Assembly (NCBI RefSeq): GCF_013141725.1
Contig: NZ_WHNZ01000045.1
Location: 124,001 to 188,000 of the forward strand
Direction of reading: 5' to 3'
Origin: Paenibacillus planticolens
Lineage (GTDB): Bacteria; Bacillota; Bacilli; Paenibacillales; NBRC-103111
DNA length: 64,000 bases
In this document: one piece after another, positions 51,292 through 59,960 of the stretch
How positions within the stretch are numbered: the first letter of the stretch is position 1
Layout: every line of letters starts with the position of its first letter
Program-made: the position numbers and the translations under genes
The notes under the pieces: model-generated
Told to the model about the DNA's origin: nothing
Database searches by the model: none
The model's input: only the letters and a program-made list of their open reading frames with translations

Positions 51292-53379
51292 TTGTACAGC
51301 ATAAGTATTGAAACCATATTGTTAGCATCTTTGCTGCTCGTCATTTTCACTTGGATCGGGAGCGTCAAAGCTTCCCGACTGCTTTATAGCCGCACTATCG
51401 AACGCATGCACCGCAAAACACGCAAACTGCTGTTCTGGTCATGGTTTCCTGTCATTCCGGCCGCTGCTATTCTAGGCGCTATTGCTTGGATGCAGCAAAC
51501 GATGTCCCCTGCCTTTTGGATCGATCATGTGCTTATTCAAGCTCCGCTGGTCCTTCTGCCTCTGCTAATCATCTGGCTTGTATCTGTGCCTAAACTGTTC
51601 AAACTGCGCGCACTTACAAAGCCAATGCCAGAAGAAAGCGATGCAGTAATCCCCACGGATGCTAGTGTGCATCAGAGAGCCGCCAGTCCCGGACTCATCC
51701 TTCCTTTTCAAATGATGGCGCTAGCCGCTTTGACTTCGTTTTATTTCGCCTTAGTTCCGGCGCTGCCTTTCAAATGGCTCGATATTTCCGTTCCGCTAGC
51801 GGTCTTCGTACTGGCAACGGCAGGACTTTGGTTAAGACACCGGATTCGCTTCCAGCAAGTAAGCAAGATGGAAACTTATGCAGCTCCTGCCTTTTGGAAA
51901 CGCAGCTTAGCCATGCTCACTGTATTCGCTGTGCTGGGGGCATCAGGCTATTACCTCTTTACGTATGCAATGGACAAAAGCGAGCTGCCAGCCGAAATTG
52001 ACATGGCAAGCGGAACGCATGATTATGGCGGGACGCTCATCGACATGAGCCTGCATAACCACAGCGCGATGGCAGAGGCGGCCAGCTCCCCGAGCCAAAT
52101 AATCTCTGTCGCCGACCTGACAGGTCTGCGCAAAGGGACGCCCGATCGTCGTTTCACACTGACCGCTCAGAAGAAAACCGTCACGCTGAGCTCTGGCAAA
52201 ACCGTCGATGCCTGGACATACAACGGGCAAATTCCCGGCCCGGAGCTCCGCATGAAAGAGGGAGAGCTGATCGAGGTTACGCTCCTCAACCAAGATATCG
52301 AGCAGGGCGTTACGGCGGATTGGCATGGTCTGGATGTGCCGAACGCAGAGGACGGCGTTGCCGGAGCCACGCAACATGCGGTCATGCCCGGCGAATCGTA
52401 TACGTACCGCTTCCGCGCCGAACAGGCCGGCACATTCTGGTACCATTCGCACCAGGACTCCCGCGAGGCCGTCAGTATGGGACTTTTCGGGGTGCTGATC
52501 GTGGAGCCAAAAACGGAACCTTTACAGCCGGTGAAAGACATCACCGTCATGACGCATCGTTGGCAGGGCGCTGCGATAGCAATCGGCGCATCCGACCAAC
52601 TCGAATGCATGACGATCGCCCCAGGAACGCCTGTCCGTATGCGGTTGATTAACACGGACGATTGGGTGAATCAAACCTATACGCTCGTTGGTACGCATTT
52701 CGAAGTGGCGGCCATTGACGGAAGGGATCTGAATAAACCGGATGTGTTGACCAATACCCGCGTGGTCGTGCCTACCGGCGGCCGTTACGATATTACCTTC
52801 GTGATGCCGGAGCGTCCCGTATACCTTCATATAGGAGAGAATGGCAACGGCGGCATTCTAATGTCCTCCGATGGCAGCGGGGACCTTCCGGAGATTGGGC
52901 AGACCGTTCCCTTTAATCCCTTAACTTACGGAAGCCCAGCGGCAACCGCTTTTAACGCTCACAGCCGCTTTGACAGGGAGTTTACTTTAATTTTGGATAA
53001 TAAACTCGGCATTTTTAACCGCAACTTCGGTTTCCTCTACACATTGAACGGGGAAGTATTTCCGGATACACCGATGTTTATGATGAAGGAAGGGGATCTT
53101 GTCAAAACGACCATCCTGAACCGCGGGGATGTCGCGTATCCGATGCACTTGCAAGGGCATCATGTGCTTGTCCTGTCGCGCAACGGCAAACCTTCAACCG
53201 GGAGCCCTTGGTGGTCGGATACGCTGGACGTCCAGCCTGGTGAGACGTATGAGGTCGCCTTCGTCGCCGATAATCCGGGATTATGGATAGATCCAGTAAA
53301 AAGAGGGAGGGCATGTAGGGTTTGTGTCACTTTATATAACATATTGTTGACAAACGAGAGAAATCCGTTTACGCTATAG
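51292..53379 (+). pseudogene. Decayed membrane-anchored multicopper oxidase
   Basis: The start is TTG 51292 with AGGAGG upstream. N-terminal TM helices (residues 1-230) precede cupredoxin domains with GTFWYHSHQ, HLQGHHVLVL and DVQPGETYEVAFVADNPGLW. Family members then read MDHCHN...H, which holds type 1 and trinuclear copper ligands; here the frame continues IDPVKRGRACRVC through intergenic DNA to a stop at 53379. The first HxH motif also reads DWHG instead of HWHG. Two independent losses of copper ligands make oxidase activity unlikely. Confidence 0.8.
53347..53375 (+). promoter_or_regulatory. Promoter of the riboswitch-amidohydrolase unit
   Basis: TTGACA (53347-53352), 17 nt and TACGCT (53370-53375). 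It lies inside the spurious tail of the multicopper oxidase frame. The -10 is weak. Confidence 0.6.
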
Positions 53380-53411
53380 GAAAGCAGGAACAACAAAAAC
53401 CGAATACACTC

Positions 53412-53478
53412 TTTCGTATAACCTTAATAATCGGATTAAGGGTCTCTACTTAGAAACCGTAAATTTCTAGCTACGAAA
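53412..53478 (+). ncRNA. Purine (guanine-type) riboswitch aptamer
   Basis: P1 is TTTCGTA/TACGAAA (53412-53418 with 53472-53478). P2 is CCTTAAT/ATTAAGG with an L2 ending in GG. J2/3 is TCTCTAC. P3 is TAGAAA/TTTCTA with the hallmark L3 CCGTAAA. J3/1 is AGCT; C at 53471 is at the specificity position (C74 in xpt numbering), so guanine or hypoxanthine is the expected ligand. It precedes an amidohydrolase gene. Confidence 0.93.
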
Positions 53479-53517
53479 AATGTGCGCCTTTGCATATTTT
53501 TCATGGCTAGTTTTTTT
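53467..53517 (+). terminator. Riboswitch expression-platform terminator
   Basis: CTAGCTAcGAAAAATGTGC pairs with GCATATTTTTCATGGCTAG and seven T follow. Its 5' strand overlaps the aptamer P3 and P1 3' strands, so aptamer and terminator exclude each other. Confidence 0.9.
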
Positions 53518-53564
53518 GCGTTCCCAGCTTCATATAATAATAAAGAAGCAGGAGGTTTATGCCC

Positions 53565-54905
53565 ATGGCGACGATTCTTATTAAAAACGCAGAAATAGTA
53601 ACGATGAACCGTGACGGGGAAATTTACATCGGAGACATGCTCATTGAAGACGACAGGATTAAGGCCATCGGTCCTAACTTGCATGTGGATACGGCGAAGG
53701 TGGATAAGGTCATTGATGCCACGAACCGTACGGTTATTCCGGGCTTCGTGCAAACCCATATTCATTTGTGCCAAACGTTGTTTCGCGGCAAAGGGGACGA
53801 CCTGGAGCTGATGGATTGGCTGAAACAGCGGATCTGGCCCTTGGAAGCCTCCCATGACGAGGAATCCATCTATTATTCCGCCTTGCTCGGGATCGGCGAG
53901 TTGATTCAAAGCGGTACGACGACCATCGTGGATATGGAGACGGTGCACCATACCGACTTTGCCTTTCAAGCCATCGCATCGAGCGGAATCCGCGCCTTAT
54001 CCGGCAAAGTGATGATGGATAAGGGCGATGAGGTCCCGTTCCCTCTGCAAGAGAAAACGTCCGAATCGCTTCAGCAAAGCGTAGATTTGCTTGAGAAATG
54101 GAACGGTCACGACGGCGGCCGAATCCAATACGCGTTTTCTCCGCGATTCGTCATCTCGTGTACGGAGGAGCTGCTGCGCGAGGTTCGCAGCTTGTCCGAG
54201 CAGTATCAAGTGAAGGTGCATACGCACGCTTCCGAGAATCTCGGCGAGATCGAGATTGTGCAAGCCGAGACCGGCATGCGCAATGTCGTTTATCTCGACC
54301 ATCTGGGCTTAGCGAATGAGCGCCTCATTCTGGCTCATTGCATTTGGCTGGATGACGAGGAGAAGCGCATCATCCATGAGCGCGGCGTCCATGTCAGCCA
54401 CTGCCCCGGCTCCAACCTGAAGCTGGCTTCGGGTATCGCCGAGACGCCTGACATGCTGAAGCTCGACATTTCCGTCTCGCTGGGCGCAGATGGCGCGCCG
54501 TGCAATAACAATCTCGACATGTTCAACGAGATGCGTTTGGCGGCGCTCATTCAGAAGCCCGTGCACGGACCGACGGCGATGAACGCGCAGACGGTCTTCC
54601 GTATGGCGACCATCGGCGGCGCCCGCGCGGTCGGTATGGAGAAAGAGATCGGGAGTCTGGAAGTCGGCAAGAAAGCCGACCTGGCGATCCTCGATCTGAT
54701 CAACTTCCACACGTATCCGTCCTTCGACGTGGACCCGATTTCGCGCATCGTATACTCTGCGACACGCGCCGATGTGGAAACGACGATCATTAACGGCCGG
54801 ATCGTCATGGAGAACCGCATCATGCGGACCATCGACAAGGACATCGTCCTGCCGGAAGCGAACCGCTCGATACAGCGGTTGCTGAAGCGTGCCAACTTGC
54901 GTTAA
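53565..54905 (+). CDS. Amidohydrolase (TRZ/ATZ, SsnA-type; purine deaminase candidate)
   Basis: The 446-aa metal-dependent deaminase has HxH in VQTHIHLCQTLF, the metal His in VHTHASENLGE and LAHCIWL, and the Asp in LGADGAPCNNNLD. It belongs to the 5'-deoxyadenosine/S-adenosylhomocysteine/guanine deaminase-type amidohydrolases. ATG 53565 is chosen since AGGAGG is 9 nt upstream; the ATG at 53559 is only 3 nt from it. The guanine-type riboswitch upstream suggests a purine base such as guanine as the substrate (inference). Confidence 0.9.
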   Translation: MATILIKNAEIVTMNRDGEIYIGDMLIEDDRIKAIGPNLHVDTAKVDKVIDATNRTVIPGFVQTHIHLCQTLFRGKGDDLELMDWLKQRIWPLEASHDEESIYYSALLGIGELIQSGTTTIVDMETVHHTDFAFQAIASSGIRALSGKVMMDKGDEVPFPLQEKTSESLQQSVDLLEKWNGHDGGRIQYAFSPRFVISCTEELLREVRSLSEQYQVKVHTHASENLGEIEIVQAETGMRNVVYLDHLGLANERLILAHCIWLDDEEKRIIHERGVHVSHCPGSNLKLASGIAETPDMLKLDISVSLGADGAPCNNNLDMFNEMRLAALIQKPVHGPTAMNAQTVFRMATIGGARAVGMEKEIGSLEVGKKADLAILDLINFHTYPSFDVDPISRIVYSATRADVETTIINGRIVMENRIMRTIDKDIVLPEANRSIQRLLKRANLR

Positions 54906-54912
54906 CAGACAC

Positions 54913-54967
54913 AGGCGTGTTAACCAACCGGCGTTCGAATGCTGGTTGGTTGGCACGCCTTTTTTTG
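54913..54967 (+). terminator. Rho-independent terminator
   Basis: AGGCGTG and AACCAACC pair with GGTTGGTT and CACGCCT, followed by TTTTTTT. Confidence 0.95.
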
Positions 54968-55017
54968 GGCATACTCCGCCTATTGCCGCCGCAACCTCAT
55001 GTAAGCAATGCACCCCA

Positions 55018-56130
55018 TTATTTACCCCACAGCAGCTTCCCAGCCTCCAGCTTCGTAAGCTTCGCAACATCCCGCGCTGCATCCTGCTTCTGAACAGCTT
55101 CCTTCTGCGTTTGGGTAGCCGGTTCATTCCGGATGATCGCATCTAAGTTATCGTAAGCCACTTTCTTGATCAATGCAGGATCGCCGATAGCATCCAAAAC
55201 ACGGTACATCGCCTCGATAGCCGCTTCTTCGCTGGCAAGGCCATAACCGGAATCAGTGCTTAGCATAAACTTGTCCGGGAATTGCCGGATAACGGGCAGA
55301 AAATCCTCGATCCGATTCGCGCTTTCCAAATTGAACACGGTAAACCCGGCAAAAAAGTCCATATAAATATTATCATGCTTCTCTAGTAATCTTTTGATAT
55401 TCTCAGGTGAGTTATAGGCGTTGGCATGGCCGAAAATAAAGATCGTTTTCGGATGGGCAGACAACGCTTCTTCCAATTTATCTATGACGAAGCCATTCGG
55501 AGGATCCATATGGAGCAGAATCGGCGCCTGAAACTCAGCACACAGGTCATAAATTTGCGGGAGAAAGCCGTCCATGGGGTCCTTCGCCTTCCATTCTACC
55601 TTCGACACGACCGGAGAGTTATAGGAAGCTGCGGCGATTTCGCCAAGTCCAAAATAGCCTTGTTCGAGATTTTCCCTTACGACCTGAAGACTGGATGGAT
55701 CATGCAGATCAAAGCCGGAAAAGTAAGGAACGAAGAAGTCAGGGCTGTCCGTATAGGCTTTCCATGCATAGGCATCGGTTCGAATCGCGCTCGACTCCGA
55801 AACATCCCCAAAGAGAATAACGCGATCCACCGCGTCCTTTTTCCACATACTTGGCATGTCCAAATACCTGAAATCACTCGCATCATGGTTATGCGCATCG
55901 GCGAGCGGTACTGAGCCATACTGCCTGAGCAGATCGTCAAAGCTTTTTCTCGCAGACGCTGTTACCGCGACCTCTGCCACTTCGGCTGTCGCCGCCGGAG
56001 ATGGCAAAACTTGCGCCGACCTGCTTGTCCTGTCCCAGTAATCAAAGGAACCCAAACTCCAAATCCCAACTCCAATACACACGCATGCCACGCTTACAAT
56101 CGCGACACTTCTTGCCCTCATTTTCGGCAT
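55018..56130 (-). CDS. Membrane-anchored amidohydrolase_2-like protein
   Basis: The 370-aa protein has an N-terminal anchor/signal helix (VAIVSVACVCIGVGIWSL) and a TIM-barrel amidohydrolase-2 domain with DAHNHD near residue 80, ILLHMDPP, IFIFGHANAY and the C-terminal ligand Asp in STDSGYG. Extracellular hydrolysis or decarboxylation of an unknown compound is inferred. ATG 56130 has AAGGGAG 8 nt upstream; the ATG at 56151 overlaps another purine stretch and is less likely. Confidence 0.82.
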   Translation of the reverse strand: MPKMRARSVAIVSVACVCIGVGIWSLGSFDYWDRTSRSAQVLPSPAATAEVAEVAVTASARKSFDDLLRQYGSVPLADAHNHDASDFRYLDMPSMWKKDAVDRVILFGDVSESSAIRTDAYAWKAYTDSPDFFVPYFSGFDLHDPSSLQVVRENLEQGYFGLGEIAAASYNSPVVSKVEWKAKDPMDGFLPQIYDLCAEFQAPILLHMDPPNGFVIDKLEEALSAHPKTIFIFGHANAYNSPENIKRLLEKHDNIYMDFFAGFTVFNLESANRIEDFLPVIRQFPDKFMLSTDSGYGLASEEAAIEAMYRVLDAIGDPALIKKVAYDNLDAIIRNEPATQTQKEAVQKQDAARDVAKLTKLEAGKLLWGK

Positions 56131-56311
56131 CCCAAACACTCCCTTGTTCATTCCCCTTCATCTTTAACCTCCCAAATTATACCACATCTCCCACAATGTA
56201 AAATATATACAACGAGCTGATCCGAGATTTGTGACGGCTGTAAACAAGTTCCCATTTTCAGTTTCAGCCATATACTATTGCAAACATTTATGAACAGGGA
56301 AGGGGACTCCT

Positions 56312-57424
56312 ATGACTCACGTCTCAAAACCTCTTTTACAAACCGACGCTCAGGTGAGACTGGCCGGGGGAGCCAATCTGCCCGAACAAGGTATCCGGCT
56401 CTTGCAAACCCACAATCCGCGAGTGCTCAAGATTGTACCCATGACTGCTCAAGTTGGCGATATCCGCGTCAATTCGGCGACAGACCGCGTTTATTACGTT
56501 CATAGCGACAATCAAGTAGGCGTTCTGGACGGTAACACTAACCATGTGATGGGCAATGTACAGACAGGTGACGGCACCGCATTCCTGGCAGTGAACCCAC
56601 GCACCAATCGGGTCTATGCGACTAACTTCCGCGCTGCCACCGTCTCCGTGATCAACGGAATCACGAATCGCCTGATCACGAACGTGTCTGTCGGCAAGCA
56701 CCCTTTCGGCATCGCCATCCATCGCGGAAGCAACCGCATTTATGCTGCCGATACGAACGGAACCATCAGCGTTATCGACGGCCGCACGAACCGTATCCTT
56801 CAAACTTTAAAGGTTGGCGGATCGCCGGCTCTTGTCGCCATTAATGAACGAACGAATCGCATCTTTGTCACAAATGTAGGCAACGATTCCGTTCATGTCA
56901 TCAATGGCTCTACGATGCGCTTGATCAAGACAATCAAAGTCGGAAACAACCCTATTATTACACCGGCTGTCCTTCCACAGACAAATCGGGTCTTCGTGGC
57001 TAACAACCTCAGCCGCTTTGCTTCGGTTATATCGGGCACCACCCTTGGGAGAAGCACCCCCATTCAACTCGGAAGGCTTCAAAGCGATATTGCCGTAAAC
57101 CCTCTCACGAATCACATCTATATAACGAGCGCTCAACAGACGAGTAAGGGCAAGCTGTACATTATAAATGGACAAACGAACAAGGTTATTGCTTCCATAT
57201 CGATTCCTACTTTCTCTTCACTCCTCGTCAACCCATTGACGAACCGCTATTATGTCGGAGATACGGAGACCCGCGATTTGTTCGTCTATAGCGGGCTAAC
57301 GAATACGCTGCTTGCTAAGCTGCGCACCGGGCGTTCCGCCGGGAACATGGCTTTGAATACGCGAAGTAACAGGATCTATGTCGGAAACGAAAAATCGATT
57401 ACGGTCGTTCAGGATTCGCGTTAA
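56312..57424 (+). CDS. YncE-like beta-propeller protein
   Basis: The 370-aa protein has about eight ~42-aa repeats of the form TNRxYVxNxxxxTVSVINGxTNxxxxxxxVG, the YncE/NHL-type beta-propeller blade. No signal peptide is visible, so it seems cytoplasmic. Proteins of this type bind other macromolecules or DNA; no partner is evident. The RBS AGGGAAGGGG precedes the ATG. A strong terminator follows. Confidence 0.88.
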   Translation: MTHVSKPLLQTDAQVRLAGGANLPEQGIRLLQTHNPRVLKIVPMTAQVGDIRVNSATDRVYYVHSDNQVGVLDGNTNHVMGNVQTGDGTAFLAVNPRTNRVYATNFRAATVSVINGITNRLITNVSVGKHPFGIAIHRGSNRIYAADTNGTISVIDGRTNRILQTLKVGGSPALVAINERTNRIFVTNVGNDSVHVINGSTMRLIKTIKVGNNPIITPAVLPQTNRVFVANNLSRFASVISGTTLGRSTPIQLGRLQSDIAVNPLTNHIYITSAQQTSKGKLYIINGQTNKVIASISIPTFSSLLVNPLTNRYYVGDTETRDLFVYSGLTNTLLAKLRTGRSAGNMALNTRSNRIYVGNEKSITVVQDSR

Positions 57425-57425
57425 C

Positions 57426-57478
57426 AAATAAGCCTCCAAAAACCCACATCACGTGGGCTCTTGGAGGCTTATTTTTTT
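57426..57478 (+). terminator. Rho-independent terminator
   Basis: AATAAGCCTCCAA and ACCCAC pair with GTGGG and TTGGAGGCTTATT, followed by TTTTTT. Confidence 0.95.
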
Positions 57479-57550
57479 ATTCGACAGAAAATAAATATTT
57501 CGAATATTCACTCTATAAATAACGTTTCAATTCAAAAGTGCTCGTCAAAA

Positions 57551-57760
57551 TCAATTAAACTGTCGGTAATCATTTTTCAAGACATTTGGATAGGCTAAGT
57601 CAAACAGCTCATTCATTATAAATAAATGATCTATTTCAAATACCTTATTGCGGTCGCGACATTATTGTACATCACTGCTGTCCTCCTCATAATTATCAGA
57701 CAAAAAATGAATAAACCCCTAAGTAGACCCACGAAACAAGAGATCTCCCAATTTCATTAT
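57551..57760 (-). pseudogene. Possible decayed gene remnant (HNH-like fragment)
   Basis: One minus-strand frame reads, with in-frame stops, MKLGDLLFRGST, then DNYEEDSSDVQ and CRDRNKVFEIDHLFIMNELF followed by DLAYPNVLKNDYRQFN. The EIDH string is loosely like an HNH nuclease motif. The region is A/T-rich, unlike its neighbours. Low confidence; otherwise 57480-57986 holds nothing I recognise. Confidence 0.25.
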
Positions 57761-57986
57761 ATTAGATTAAAAATTCAATTTATTTAAAACTAGTAATAAA
57801 TCCCAAAAAACTTTAAAAAAACGCAAAATCAATGCAATAATTAAGGGCAAAAAGAGGGAGGAACACAAGCAAACCCTGGCTGTAAGCCGACCAAACCGAG
57901 CCGCGGACCACTGGTTGGTGTGAGATAGGTGCCAATCTGTGCAGGGCATGGGCATCCATATGGGTTATTTTCTCCATTGTTCGATT

Positions 57987-58042
57987 GTGAATGAATTGTG
58001 TTCATTACTCTCATTCTTCAGGTGACTGATACCTTCTATACT
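57987..58042 (+). promoter_or_regulatory. Promoter of the sugar ABC/two-component locus with 34-bp element
   Basis: A 34-bp element (57987-58020, core TGTGTTCATTACTCTC) overlaps a poor -35 (TTCTTC) 17 nt before TATACT (58037-58042). The same arrangement occurs at 63341-63396 before the binding-protein gene. A poor -35 with an upstream conserved element suggests an activator such as the AraC-type regulator of this locus. Confidence 0.75.
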
Positions 58043-58063
58043 AAGCATAAAGGTGTTTTTGAC

Positions 58064-58087
58064 ATGAAAGGCGGTTATTCCCGATGA
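58064..58087 (+). other. Seven-codon leader ORF overlapping the permease start
   Basis: ATG AAA GGC GGT TAT TCC CGA TGA has AAGGTG 8 nt upstream, and its stop overlaps the permease ATG as ATGA. It may couple translation, or simply be chance since its GGCGG also serves as the permease RBS. Confidence 0.35.
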
Positions 58088-59034
58088 AAGCTGAACCACA
58101 AAAAGTCCAATCCCGTAAAATAACAGCGCCCTTCACTCTGAAAGGCCGCTGGGAATCACCACTAGCCGGGTATCTGTTTATTTCCCCTTGGCTCCTTGGC
58201 TTCCTGCTGCTGACGCTCTGGCCAATGGTGCAATCGATGTACTACTCTTTTACCAAATATACGCTGTTAGACGCGCCGGAATGGATCGGCTTGCGCAATT
58301 ATGAGCGCATTTTCGCAGATGACGAGATTTTTCGCCAATCTCTGAAAATAACGATTCTTTTTGTCGTATTATCTGTTCCCCTCAAACTTTTCAGCGCGCT
58401 TATGGTCGCCATGATACTCAATAAGAAAATCAAAGGAATCTCGATATATCGAACGTTCATCTATTTGCCGTCTTTGATTGGCAGCAGTATCGCGGTCGCG
58501 ATTCTATGGCAAAATATATTTGGCATAGAAGGCTTCATCAACAGATTTCTAGTCATGCTGGGTTTTAGCGGCAGCAGTTGGATCAGCAATCCCAAAACGG
58601 CTCTAGGCACATTGATTATCCTGGTCGCTTGGCAATTCGGCTCGTCCATGGTCATTTTCCTTGCCGGCCTCAAACAAATCCCAACCGAATTATACGAAGC
58701 ATCCTCCGTTGACGGCGCTTCGAAACTGAGACAATTTTTCCGCATTACCTTGCCCATGCTGTCCCCTGTGCTGCTGTTTAATCTCGTGTTGCAAACCATC
58801 GGCTCTTTCCAAATGTTTACTCAGGCCTTCATCATTACCAAAGGCGGCCCTATCAACTCGACGTTTATGTACGCTTTGTACCTCTATGAGCGCGCCTTTT
58901 CCCGCTATGAGATGGGTTATGCATCGGCGCTGGCCTGGATTCTGCTCGTGGTCATCGGAATCGTAACAGCGTTAATTTTCGCCTCATCCCGCTATTGGGT
59001 ATTCTACGAAACAGAAGGAGCGAAAGGTAAATGA
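58084..59034 (+). CDS. Sugar ABC transporter permease (MalF/UgpA type)
   Basis: The 316-aa inner-membrane protein has about six TM helices and the EAA cytoplasmic loop EASSVDGASKLRQFFRITLP near residue 205 that docks to an ATPase. It pairs with the next permease, whose gene overlaps it by 4 bp. No ATPase gene is in view; such systems often share a common MsmX-type ATPase. Confidence 0.95.
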   Translation: MKAEPQKVQSRKITAPFTLKGRWESPLAGYLFISPWLLGFLLLTLWPMVQSMYYSFTKYTLLDAPEWIGLRNYERIFADDEIFRQSLKITILFVVLSVPLKLFSALMVAMILNKKIKGISIYRTFIYLPSLIGSSIAVAILWQNIFGIEGFINRFLVMLGFSGSSWISNPKTALGTLIILVAWQFGSSMVIFLAGLKQIPTELYEASSVDGASKLRQFFRITLPMLSPVLLFNLVLQTIGSFQMFTQAFIITKGGPINSTFMYALYLYERAFSRYEMGYASALAWILLVVIGIVTALIFASSRYWVFYETEGAKGK

Positions 59035-59882
59035 GAAACCCATTGATCTCTATCCGCACGTTAAGAACTCATTCCCTCTTGGCCTTATTTAGCTTAATCA
59101 TGATCTATCCCATGCTGTGGTGGTTTGGGGCTGCCTTTAAATCCAACGCGGAAATGAGCTCACCCTCCTTTTGGCCGACCAAGTGGTTGTGGAGCAACTT
59201 CAGCGATGGCTGGGTCGCGATTCCTAAGTTTACTTTTACTCATTTCTATTTAAATACGTTTGAGCTCATTGCCGGAGTGCTTGTCACATCCATCCTCTCC
59301 TGCAGCTTCGTGGCTTTCGGCTTCGCGCGGTTGGATTTTCCGCTGAAAAATTTCTGGTTTTCGATCCTTATGGTTACGCTTATGCTGCCTAGCCAAGTGA
59401 CTTTGGTGCCGCAATACATCATGTTTAATGCCTGGGGTTGGGTGAATACCTACCTGCCCTTCTATGTTCCTCATGCCTTAGCTGGCGGTATCGGAGGACC
59501 TTTCTTCATCTTCCTGCTCGTTCAATTTATCCGCGGTATTCCGCGGGAGCTCGACGAATCGGCCAAAATGGACGGCTGCAGCTGGCTCGGCATCTACTGG
59601 CGCATCATCCTCCCGCTTACGAAACCAGCCCTGGTCACAGTCGCAATCTACTGTTTCCTCTGGAATTGGGACGACTTCTTCGGACATTTGCTGTATATTA
59701 ACTCGGTTGATAAATACACGGTCGGACTTGCCCTAAAGCTGTTCGTGGATAGTCAATCTGCGCTTCCATGGGGACAATTGCTGGCGATGTCGCTGGTCTC
59801 CATCGTTCCTTCTCTCATCATCTTCTTTATGGCGCAGCGCCATTTTGTCGATGGCATTGCCTCGGGTGCTGTGAAAGGCTAA
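59031..59882 (+). CDS. Sugar ABC transporter permease (MalG/UgpE type)
   Basis: The 283-aa protein has six TM helices and the EAA loop DESAKMDGCSWLGIYWRIIL near residue 180. It is the second half of the membrane channel; its ATG overlaps the stop of the first permease gene (ATGA), consistent with coupled translation. Substrate unknown. Confidence 0.95.
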   Translation: MRNPLISIRTLRTHSLLALFSLIMIYPMLWWFGAAFKSNAEMSSPSFWPTKWLWSNFSDGWVAIPKFTFTHFYLNTFELIAGVLVTSILSCSFVAFGFARLDFPLKNFWFSILMVTLMLPSQVTLVPQYIMFNAWGWVNTYLPFYVPHALAGGIGGPFFIFLLVQFIRGIPRELDESAKMDGCSWLGIYWRIILPLTKPALVTVAIYCFLWNWDDFFGHLLYINSVDKYTVGLALKLFVDSQSALPWGQLLAMSLVSIVPSLIIFFMAQRHFVDGIASGAVKG

Positions 59883-59899
59883 AATGAATTAACTATGTA

Positions 59900-59926
59900 A
59901 AAGGTTGCGAAATTGGCAGCCTTTTT
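59900..59926 (+). terminator. Weak terminator between permease and kinase genes
   Basis: AAAGGTTGC-gaaattg-GCAGCCTTT followed by TT. It would reduce expression of the regulatory genes relative to the permeases. Confidence 0.65.
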
Positions 59927-59960
59927 CCAGTTTAACAGACGCTTATGAGGGGGATCAGCT

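Noticed and set aside
57767..57955. 62-codon minus-strand frame
   Set aside because: No RBS, low-quality hydrophobic tail from A/T-rich DNA, no recognised family.
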